Part shown: positions 42,949 to 52,241 of the stretch, piece after piece | How the letters are laid out: the number at the start of each line of letters is the position of its first letter | Position numbering within the stretch: the stretch's first letter is position 1 | From: Clonostachys chloroleuca | Taxonomy: Eukaryota > Ascomycota > Sordariomycetes > Hypocreales > Bionectriaceae | Length of the DNA stretch: 64,000 nt | Assembly: GCA_037952775.1 (NCBI GenBank) | Contig: JBANAY010000003.1 | Span: 33,418,001 to 33,482,000, forward strand | Direction of reading: 5' to 3' | Translations under genes and position numbers: made by a program | The notes under the pieces: generated by a model | Databases searched by the model: none | What the model saw: only the letters and a program-made list of their open reading frames with translations | Told to the model about the DNA's origin: nothing

Positions 42949-45900
42949 AATGTCCCACGGCACCACCTCATAGTGGATTTGCCTATTAGCACCTAATGAC
43001 GCAACGATGAATGAAAGAACCCAAATGACTTCTCGGATTCGAAACTTCCATCTCATTGCATTAATTTAACGCAGGAACCAAGATTGCCCTATTTTCATTA
43101 GACCCTCACTGGGAGGATGCCATTGTGAAACTACGCTCATTTACAGTCCCCGCATAACATATAGGATCCCAATCTGGCGATGACATCCCGGGGCGGTGGG
43201 TTACCATACTAGCCATCAGATGTTTGGCAGCATGCTGACATCTGTCAGGTACCCGAGATTCGGTACCTGTCAGCAGTGGCTCTTCTTCGCCTCGTTCGCC
43301 AGAGAGGGGGTGGTCAGAGAACCGTAGAGGTCCGTGATGCGTTTCAACCTGCCGTCATTTTTGGATGACATTAATCTGGCCATGTGTTGCGCATGAACTA
43401 GTGACTAGTGAGTGCGGTTGTGGGCTGAGCGCGGTGAGGGGGAAGCAGGCGAGGGCCAAGCGCCGCCGCTCACAATAGCATGCATGTTATCCTTGGCCGG
43501 CGACGGGCATGACCGATGGGACTTTGAAGAGTGGCTCACTGACGTCTGCAACGGGGGAGGAGAGGGAATAAGTCGAGCGTGGAGTGATTGGTGCATGAAC
43601 GTAGCCGACTGTAGATCTACCATGTCCATCCGGTGTGTTTACGTCCATCCATCCATCAATCAAAACAAACAGACCTTGGGCTTGGCCAACCAGTCGGTGA
43701 AAGGCGTGGGATCTGGAGTGCAGCGGGAAATCTGGTTCCCCCGCGCAAAAGGACTCCCCCATTCGTGCATGCGAGGTCGGTTAAGACGTGAGTGCTTATA
43801 GTATGAATGCAGCGCATATGTACTACAACCTTCTCGAACAGGCAAGAATCGCTATGGAATTGGGATCAGAGGGTCTACGCGAGTCACATTCGGAGTCCAG
43901 TTGATTACCTATACGCTCTATAGCCAAGATGTGTTAGGTGGCTTTGGTGAGGTATTTCGCCGATTCCAATATTGAAGCCCAGAACCAAAGCTGAGTGCCT
44001 AGAAAGACGGGAGAAGGTGCTGTGGCTCTGGGGGGCTTGGCCTAGCCGGAAGACGGCCTAGCCTGGGCAACTTCCTCCAGCAAGCTGCCGGCAAGCACGG
44101 AAGACCGGCGCGGGAGGAGAAAACGTGCATGGTGGCGACGTCTGGTGGGGAGAGGGCCTGAATCTGAGGGATAATAAAGTCATTGATAATCGCCTTGCGG
44201 AGGGTCTTCTGCGAACAGGCCGCCGGGTCGCTCGCTCAGCAGCTTTTTAGACGAGGTTGGAAGTCCTCAACGGAGTTCAGAGATAACAGGTGCCCGCTAT
44301 ATCCAGGGAAGATGGTGGATGATTGGGCTGCAAAGGAGGAGCTTGGAGCTGGGACAGTGGCGGGGATAGGGGACCTGCAAAAGGGTCTGGTCGGTCCAGC
44401 AGTTGATCAGTGGGGTCTACAGCGCGTTGCAGAACCCAGATTCCCCACGGAGGCCACAGTCCGCCAGGCTCGGATGATACGGGCTTTGGCAGGTAGCAGG
44501 CGGCCTCGAATGGGGCCAGTTTGCCACAGGCGTGGCGAGAGAATTGCCAAATGATGGTTCAGTTTCGGCCATGGCCACGCTGGATGCCATTCATCACACT
44601 GAGAAGGGTCCCATTTGGCCGGTAATGAGATCTTCGGGCACGTGTTGCTACGGGGTTGGCGAGAGGCGCTGGAGCTGCGGATGGGCTCAATTCCTCAGAG
44701 TACCTGACTCAAGAGGGCGCCCAGTGGTGCCTGTCAGCGGGCAGAACGCCGGGCCTAGGGCCCCCACCATACAGACTATTTGCGCCACCAATGACTTGGA
44801 TGGGGAGAACAACGGCCAGTGTCTTTTGTAATAGCGGTAGTCGCCTGTCATTGGGGCTCTTGCCGGTTACAGGCAAGGCCAGGCAGCCAGGGCGCTGAGG
44901 CAGCACGCAGGTACCTCGTCCGTAGCGGTTCGTCCAAACCTAAAGATTCGTCCGCGAGTCGTGTCGGTGAGCAGCCGGAATGCAGCATCTGTTGACATCC
45001 ATCTGCAGAATGCAGGGAGTTGCTGACGCTGCATCTCGCATGTATGTAAGTACTGGACAGGCATGTAAGTAAGTGTGCGTGCGCGCACCCTTCCCATCTC
45101 CCTCCCCAGACCGATAATTACCATGAACTGCAACTGATACACTTCCAGCTTTGACCTCCGCCTCCCTGCTTCTGTGAGCATCTGCCTACCCAACCAGGCT
45201 GCATTGCTCGTTTACGATTATGCGTTTGCTTTGTTGAACCTTCCGTGCATGATCTTGGGCCTGCATCTGACATTTTTGCTCAAAATAACTTTTTGACGCT
45301 TTTCTTTTTTATTGCGTTGTCGCCTCACACCTCGCACTCAGCTCAACCTGCTCCACCCTAGCACCTATCGATCTATCCCATTGTGCATTTGCTTTGGGGG
45401 ATACCTTTGCCATTGTTGCTTTTTCTGTTTCTCATTTCTCGTCAAGTTCCGATCTCGACCGTTCGTGGCTAGGTCCTGCCGTGCTGGTTGTCTCGCCACT
45501 GCCCGGACGCCAACACGCGCCCAGCCTGCCCCTTCTACTCTGCCGTAAAACGCCCGACCTAAGTACTAAAGAGAAGCTGCGAAACCCGCCAGACACCGAC
45601 GTCGATCTCCGCCTCCTTCACGCTCTCGCTCTCTCTCTTTTTTCCCCTGCTACAATCTTCTGCTACGCTGACGTCCCATTTCCTTGTGACCCCAATTGCT
45701 GTGGGCTGCCCGGTCTCTGGTGTCGTCACGTTTTGCCGAAGGGTTGCTTCCAAGGCAGCTCCAAGTTCCCACCCGCGGCCAATATCTCCTCTCACGGCAC
45801 GGGGCCGCCCGCCGCTACCACCCAAGCAAACCACGACTCCATCCAGCATCGTCGAGGGTACCCTCCTCCTGCGTCTCGTCCCTGCTGGGTCAGGTGGCAT

Positions 45901-46019
45901 CAAATCACATCACGCCTTCTCCACAACCCCGACAAGCGGGCTCATAGGTCTGTTCACGCAGCCTATTCCTGCCTCAACCTCGAGAATCCGCCCCCATATG
46001 ACCCTCCCCATACGTTAAA
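42949..46019. promoter_or_regulatory. 3.1 kb upstream region of the Pro/Ser-rich gene
   Basis: After the Swd3 3' flank there is no convincing gene. From about 45280 to 46019 the plus strand is strongly pyrimidine-rich (tttttattgcgttgtcgcc and many CT tracts), which indicates a long 5' leader, up to about 700 nt, for the gene starting at 46020. An upstream leader intron or short upstream frames are possible but not resolved. Confidence 0.4.
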
Positions 46020-46976
46020 ATGGAACCGGTTCCTGAGACGGAGCGTATGGAGGCCTTCAGGTCGTCGCCCGTACCGTCTTTGAGACTCGGCACTCCTATC
46101 GCGAGCCGGCTCGAGATCGTGGTCGACCAGAAGCCAGGCAATCCACGCCGGAGCAGCGAACCGAGCCCGACCTCGCCTAGAACGCCCTCGGCCTGGGCAC
46201 AGATGAGCTCGCTCCCATACCGTCCACGAACCGCATCCCCGCTCTCCCATGGCCACACACGCTCTCGATCTGCCGCCAGCATCGCCCCGACCATGTCTCG
46301 AACCCAGTCACTGCCGGGCCTGAATGGCTCTGGCCATATCCTCATACCTCAATTACGCCGTCCCGAAAGCCCGTCTCCCGCTTCCCCCAGCCGCATCAGG
46401 GTCCCTAGAAAACCTCTTGACGAATCCTTCCCACCTCCATCCCCCGTACGATCGTCAGTTATTGATCCGGAGCGGCGGCACAGAGACCGGAGCAGCTCCC
46501 CAGGTCTTGGATTTCAACTCGGCAACGGTCGCATCCAGCGGCCATCTTCTCCCCTACGGAGCATGGGCAACCTGAGTTCGGGCTCTCTGTCACAGTTGCC
46601 CTCCACGCCGTCCTCGGTAGCTTCTTCGCCCTCATATAGGGCGTACGATTCATTCTCTGGCAGCTTATCTTCAGTTCCATCGACACCAACATCTACGAGA
46701 TCACGAAGCCCCAGCATTTCGAGCCTCGAAACTATCCCTGATACGCCTGACGCCGAGGAAGCTGCCCTGGAGGCCGAGCGAATTGCCCAGCTCAAGGCAG
46801 CTGCTGATGCTGCCGACAGCAACGAATCCTCTGATGCCAAGGGCCGAAGCAGCCTCGATGTGCCTTCACGGGGGCGCACGATGAGTTTCGGGTCCAGGGA
46901 CAAGCGCAAGCGCTGGAGTGTCTGCGGAGCCGAACGTAGGGGCGATTTGGATCTTGAGACTATTTGGGAGGACTAA
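46020..46976 (+). CDS. Pro/Ser-rich conserved protein of unknown function
   Basis: A single-exon gene of 318 residues from the ATG at 46020 (MEPVPETERMEAFRSSPVPS). The chain is rich in Ser, Pro and Arg with many SP and TP sites (PRRSSEPSPTSPRTPSAW, RRPESPSPASPSR). It is therefore probably disordered and a kinase substrate. Blocks likely to be conserved are RTQSLPGLNGSG, LPSTPSSVASSPSYRAYDSF, SISSLETIPDTPDAEEAALE and the end RDKRKRWSVCGAERRGDLDLE, which finishes in TIWED. A short helix AEEAALEAERIAQLKAAADA may be a coiled segment, and KRKRW could serve as a nuclear signal. I recognise this as a type found across Sordariomycetes but without a named function. The long pyrimidine-rich leader suggests translational control. 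Confidence 0.75.
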   Translation: MEPVPETERMEAFRSSPVPSLRLGTPIASRLEIVVDQKPGNPRRSSEPSPTSPRTPSAWAQMSSLPYRPRTASPLSHGHTRSRSAASIAPTMSRTQSLPGLNGSGHILIPQLRRPESPSPASPSRIRVPRKPLDESFPPPSPVRSSVIDPERRHRDRSSSPGLGFQLGNGRIQRPSSPLRSMGNLSSGSLSQLPSTPSSVASSPSYRAYDSFSGSLSSVPSTPTSTRSRSPSISSLETIPDTPDAEEAALEAERIAQLKAAADAADSNESSDAKGRSSLDVPSRGRTMSFGSRDKRKRWSVCGAERRGDLDLETIWED

Positions 46977-47983
46977 AGGAAAGCTTTGATGGGTTAGGAT
47001 GGATACCGGATATCCCAGAACACCCACACAAACACATCACATGAGAGGATCAGGAACGGGTTGGTCTTCTGTTAACATACAACGGCGCATTGGTGATGGA
47101 ACGCTGCAGCTGGCTTGGCAACATTGAGCAATCAAAGTATGATGGGCCTGCTCTCCTCGACGGGCTTGGCGAGTTCGTCTATCATGCTTTACTCATGCCC
47201 TTTCTTGTTTGCTGGATTGCTTGCTTGCTTTTTGTTTTGCATGGTTCACCTTTTCCTTCTCCACGATTTCACGTTGCCGTATGATGTTTTCATACACTGT
47301 TCACAATATTTCACGATCGCTTCCAGGTTTGATGGAGCGAAGGCGGCGTTTTTATTTTTATTTTTAGCATTATCATCCCTCTTTAGATACCCTCTTTCGC
47401 AAGGCAGCAGCATATAATCAGGTCAAATTATAAAGGCGACTCATCCACAAATCAAATAGGATATTCTTACATTGACAGTCCATTGCCATTCTGGGAAACG
47501 TTTCGTGAAGGATCCTAAGAGCAATTAATCCTTTCGTCAAGGGATATACGATGATATTGAGATACCCCATCTTGTTTTCTATCCCTAGTTGTGGGAATAC
47601 AGGAGGAAGCCTCTTTTGATAGGGAAAGGCACTCATCCCTCATCCCTCGTCACAATGTCTCTCCTTTCCCGTCACCTTCTTCTGCCTATATTCAGGGCTT
47701 CGAAATGTTTCAGACGTCCCTCGGGTCATCCCTAGCCGATTTCCTTTCGGCAAACTTCCCTTAGCACTGGTAATCATCTCCACGAACGTCAAAATCCTTC
47801 TGATATCGTATTGCCCTCAAACGTCAACTGTGATATAAAAGTCGTCCTTGCTCGCCACAAAATGGAGGTTCATCATTCACACCAGGCTCAATCGTGCATC
47901 TCCTCCTCATCTAATCATCACAGCCATACTCTCCTTCTCCTCTTCAATTTTCCATCGCCTTTCCATATACTGCCGCATCAATT
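46977..47983. promoter_or_regulatory. Gap with the promoter of the ETPS-repeat protein
   Basis: A 1 kb same-strand gap. The first part is T-rich (47200-47420) and suits the 3' UTR of the preceding gene. The last 150 bp before 47984 are pyrimidine-rich (ctctccttctcctcttcaat), typical of a leader. No gene seen. Confidence 0.4.
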
Positions 47984-50075
47984 ATGCGCTTCTCACAGGT
48001 CATCTCGTCCATAGCCATAGCGGCTTCAACCGCTGACGCTGCTCCTCGGGGTTCCGGATTCTTCCGTGTAAGTTCTTTCACTTGGAATACAAACAACTTC
48101 TCTCCTTCCCCGAATTCCTAATTGACTGACACCAATTCACCTGCAGTGGTATGGGAAGAACACCGGCGCTCGCAACGAGGATAGTAGCAGCCTAGAGTCT
48201 GAGAACCGGGTGCTGGAGCAACTTCGCAACAACTTCCATCGAGCGATCGGACAGAATGGCACCTCCAACTCGACGGTAACATTGACCACGACACAGACAC
48301 AGACTGCCACGCTCGAGTTGTCAATTTCTGAGTTGACGAAGCCGACTGCAATGCCAGCTCAGGAGGGAGGGGATCTGGTTTGTCCCAGTGGTACACTCTT
48401 TATCTCGACAACTACAATCGACGTCACGGTCTATGTCACCGCAACCCCAACTGACGAACCTACTGCATCTCTGACTGTCAGCAGAGAGCCCAACACAGTC
48501 GTTGGCCAGAAGTTTGAGGCGGCGACTGTCACTTCTACTCTCACCGTCTCCCTTGCCCAGAACTCGGACACATCGGCCTCAGCTCCCTCCTCCGCAGGAC
48601 AAGGAGCTAGCTTGAGTCAAGCTACAGCGTCATCTCTCCCGACTTCAGGCTCTGCCTCGGGTCCATCCTCCGTCTCCGCCCCCTCTGCTTCCGCTACCAC
48701 GGCCAGCCAGAACATGTCCGCTCCTGCTCTTCAGACCTCGTCTGCGCAGGTCTCTACATCAGAGTCTCTGGTTGTGACGACGACGCTAGAGGAGAATCAG
48801 ACAAGCTCCACTCTTACCAACACGTCTGCTACGGAATCAGCTACAGAGACTACTGCCGCAGTTGAGACTCCTTCTCCATCCTCTGTTCCCGCGGAGACAC
48901 CTTCCGCTGCTGGAACTCCGTCTGCTTCCGCTGATGTTGAGACGCCTTCTTCCGCAGTTGAAACCTCTTCTACCTCATCGGTCGAGACTCCTTCAGCCAT
49001 TGAGACTCCTTCCCCTGCCATTGAGACTCCTTCTTCTGCCATTGAGACTCCTTCTAGCTCGCCAGTCGAGACTCCTTCTATCTCGCCCATTGAGACACCC
49101 TCTTCCTCCCCGGATATCGAGACTCCTTCCTCGCCCATTGAAACCGAGGCCAGGGAGACTCCCTCTGCGTCACCTGATTTTACGTCGTCTTCTATTCCTG
49201 TGGTAACCCGCTCTTCTTCTTCTGTTGAGACACCTTGTCCTTCTCCTGATGTTGGAGCCTCCATAACCCCTTCTCCCGTTGAAACCTCATCGGGGCCCCT
49301 TGAGACATCTTCTTCCCGTCCTACTCTTATCTGGACCCCTTACTCCATGACGCCATCTCCTACTCCCGCTGAACGTGTTTCATATACCTCTTCTAAGACT
49401 TCCAAGTTCTCTACTGCTACTTCATCCTCTGATGATGTCGAGGCACCTACATCAACTCGGAAGCCTACACCAACTCGGAAACCTGCGCCCACCAATGGTG
49501 TCGACATCAACATCCCCGAGCCTTGTATCGACCCAGACATGGCCCCTGTCACCTCCTCCAAGCTCACCGAGACACCCGCTATCGCTCTGCCGGCACCAGT
49601 AAAGACCGTCGGTGCAGCTGCCCTGACGCCGGGTGCTCCCGAGAAGACCTCTACCTACTGTGGTGTCAACGGTAAGCCCGCAGGTGTCTACTTCCTAGCC
49701 GAGTTCATCGAGGAGAGAGCCGGCGTTCCCGTCTCTCAAGAGGGATGCTACCAGTTCTGTGATGTAAGTATTGTTGCCCCTTTTTACCTGAGCACATATT
49801 ACCTTCTCCCTTTCCCAATTTTCTCTGGTTCTCGCCGTCCGGACCGCATGTGTGGCTGAAAGCTAACCCCCCCCCCCCTTTTACAGAGCGTCATGGACTC
49901 GACCGAGGGCTGCCAGGCCTACCGCTTCTACCACAACAAGATGGGCGCCCCTCGCTGCGAACTCTACGGCATGCCCGTCTCCTGGTCCGTCGACGAACTG
50001 GACCAGAAGGTCGAGGGCAAATGGTTCGACCTCTCTTGCGGCTCACCCACCGTCAAGAAGTGGCAGTCTTCATGA
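47984..50075 (+). CDS. Secreted Ser/Thr-rich protein with ETPS repeats and a Cys-rich C-terminal domain
   Basis: Exons 47984-48067, 48147-49763 and 49887-50075 encode 629 residues. The first ~20 residues (MRFSQVISSIAIAASTADAA) are a signal peptide. A short conserved-looking region (NRVLEQLRNNFHRAIGQNGT) is followed by Thr-rich sequence and then a Ser/Thr/Pro stalk of about 400 residues. Within the stalk ETPS occurs eleven times, as in VETPSSAVE and IETPSPAIE. This should be heavily O-mannosylated. The C-terminus (from TYCGVNGKPAGVYFLAEFI) contains CYQFC, EGCQAYRFYHNK, RCELYG and DLSCG, spacing that resembles a PAN/apple-like fold for binding. There is no GPI signal at the end. A role at the cell surface, as adhesin or mucin-like sensor, is inferred from this layout. 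Intron 2 has a run of 12 C between its branch site and acceptor. Confidence 0.82.
48861..49240 (+). repeat. Imperfect coding repeat, gagactccttc-type units
   Basis: Irregular copies of a (gtt/att)gagactccttc core, spaced 15 to 40 nt apart, encode the ETPS motifs of the secreted protein. The most regular part is about 48981-49130. The unequal spacing suggests repeated slippage and recombination. Confidence 0.8.
49867..49878 (+). repeat. C12 tract in intron 2 of the ETPS-repeat gene
   Basis: Twelve C in a row directly follow the likely branch site agctaa and precede ttttacag. It serves as the polypyrimidine tract of this intron. Confidence 0.9.
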
Positions 50076-50676
50076 GTTCCCTTTCACAACAAATAGGCAC
50101 CGGCCGCTCATACTTCTTGATAATTCTTCTTCCTCATTATAATTTTAAACGAAAATGACAAGAAACATAGGGGGCGTTTGAGCAAAAGCTAATAACCAGA
50201 CGGCATACCATATCCAGAAACGGCCTTCGACTAATATAATAATGAGAGGCTGTAGTGGGATGGGGATAATCGAGTACAAATGAAGAGTACAAAGGACATG
50301 ATATCATAATAGTTTCTTTTCCTTTCTTAAAAATACTTAGCAATAATACAATTTTGAGATTTATCGTTTACTATTTAGTTCCTATACCGATTTCGGCAAC
50401 ATTTCGAATGTGAGAATAGCATATTGGAAGAAGTGACTTGATATTGCTCGTAGATAATCATCTCTCTAGGATTCCTAACCCTTCATCACCACCTTGCGAT
50501 ATTGCCCTTGTATTCAACTCGACTCCAACCCACCTGAAACTCCCATGTATCCAACAAAATACCATAGCACGCCACATAGCACGCCACATAGCAACGGGCA
50601 CAATCCTTGAAATAGACTTTCTTCTTCTTCTTCTTTGCTTCTCTAGAGAATAGAATAATTAGGTGGAATGCCCGGT
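50076..50676. other. Convergent 3' region, ETPS-repeat gene / cytidine deaminase
   Basis: A 601 bp AT-rich gap between two stops. It includes a short direct repeat (acatagcacgcc units, about 50563-50594) and a CTT run near 50617-50637. These belong to the cytidine deaminase 3' flank. No gene. Confidence 0.45.
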
Positions 50677-51346
50677 TCAGCCCATCGCTCCCGGAGCGCC
50701 AGGAGGAGGCAGTCGATCCGGCCCAAAAGACATGGGCAACAACTATGCGTAAGATATGTGTCAGTAAGTTCAATACCGAGCAGAGACAATCCAAGTAGAA
50801 CATCATAACTAGGGGGGAAATGCAAAAGAAACGGGCTAGACCAACCTCCCCCATCGTCATCACCACAAAGTCCTGGTTCTTGTCAAACATGAACACCGGA
50901 ATGGACAGATTGACAAACTCCCGAATACTGCCCCCCCCCCCCCCTATTAGCATACGGGGAACCTGAAGAATCAAATGGCCCCATCGAACTCACAACTGCC
51001 GGCACATGCCGCACGGGCTCGCTGGCGGGCTAATGTCCGTCGACACGGCCACGGCCCTGAACTCCCTGTGGCCCTGGACGACGGCCGTCCCAAAGGCCAC
51101 GCGCTCGGCGCACGTCCCGACGGGGTAGCTCGCGTTCTCGACGTTGGCGCCGTCGACGTACGCGGGGCCGTCGACGAGCAGCGTCGCGCCCACGCGGAAG
51201 CGGCTGTAGGGGCAGTACGCCGTGGCCTTGGCCGAGGCCGAGCGGGCCTGGAGCTGGGCGAACTCGGCGGTCGTGATGCCGTGCTTCTGGCAGACCTCTG
51301 CGATCTTGGCGGCGTCGGTGCCCGAGAGGACCTGCTCGGGAGCCAT
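50677..51346 (-). CDS. Cytidine deaminase
   Basis: Exons 50994-51346, 50846-50927 and 50677-50742 encode 166 residues. The start at 51346 (MAPEQVLSGTDAAKIAEVC) is chosen because upstream codons are only Pro/His-rich leader. Zinc and catalytic motifs are complete: YSRFRVGATLL, NVENASYPVGTCAERVAFG with the Cys-Ala-Glu catalytic triplet, and SPCGMCRQ with the other two zinc Cys. The last exon supplies LLPMSFGPDRLPP, the usual end of the fold, with a short extra PPGAPGAMG tail. The enzyme deaminates cytidine and deoxycytidine to uridine forms for pyrimidine salvage. Intron 1 (50928-50993, donor gtgagt) is odd: the 3' splice site CAG is preceded by 14 G rather than pyrimidines. Intron 2 (50743-50845) has donor gttggt and acceptor catag. 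Confidence 0.9.
50931..50944 (-). repeat. G14 tract next to a 3' splice site in the cytidine deaminase gene
   Basis: On the coding (minus) strand 14 G follow gctaata and immediately precede the C of the CAG acceptor. A poly-purine tract at this place is contrary to the usual polypyrimidine requirement. Confidence 0.9.
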
Positions 51347-52241
51347 GTTTGGTGTTTGGCTTGGGTTGCGGGGAGGAGGAGGAGGATGGGAGTGAGGGGA
51401 TGGATCTGGCTGTGGTTTTGAAGTGGGATGTCTACGAAAGGGGACCGGCTCTCCGCTCAACCGTCACAGCTATCAAAATCACAGAACCGATGATCCAAGT
51501 TGGAATGCGAACATCAACCAGTCCTTCTGGTATGTGTGTATATGTATGTGTCTTACATACTACGTAACCTGCTGGAGCTTTCTCCACGGTGGGACCTTTT
51601 TTCTCCGCAGCGCCCGATAAGGGACTTTCTTAGCTCGCCTTGGTGCCGTCCCAAGATAGCAGCTAGTTGGACACTTATCTTACGGATGGGCTGTCACGGG
51701 CTTGGCCTTGTTGGTTACACGCGTAGATGTGTTTGTATTGATCTTCTGTATGTATATTACCGCATCATTCAGGAGGTATAGGTGTATGTCTGTTCGTTCT
51801 TCCCCAGGCCTTTTCGTCATAACAATAAGTTTCTTCCGGTCATCACCACTAACTCGAACAAAGCCGTGCTCAAGGCTAAAAGGAAAAGCAAAAGGAAAAA
51901 AGACGAGATTAGAATAGGGTTCCTACAAGTAGCAATTTCCCGCCAACGCCATGCTCAATCATTGATGATATTCTCCTGGTTGGGAAGTTTTCCCAACGAC
52001 AGGTATACATCAGAAAAGTGCCTGTTCTGGATAGAAACAGACTCCAAAAAATAGTGGGGGGTTTAATTCATAGGGGAAAGGTTTGCAATAGAAAACTGAA
52101 CAAAGAGGTTGAACCCAAGGGGCGGAGAAGTATCCTTTCCATCCATATCCCACCTGAGTTCTACACCTCATGTTCCAGAAGGACGGATCTCCAGTAGGAC
52201 AAATCTCCATCAGGAGAAGGGGTGCCGAGGGATCTCGTTTT
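51347..52241. promoter_or_regulatory. Cytidine deaminase promoter and 3' flank of the MAPKKK gene
   Basis: An 895 bp gap between two minus-strand genes. Next to 51347 the plus strand is G-rich (gcggggaggaggaggaggat), so the deaminase leader is pyrimidine-rich. The region near 52020-52241 should be the MAPKKK 3' UTR. No other gene was recognised. Confidence 0.4.

Noticed and set aside
48797..49264. 155-residue antisense frame over the ETPS repeats (EGVS repeats)
   Set aside because: It follows from the repeat on the coding strand; it has no promoter context and no independent codon bias.
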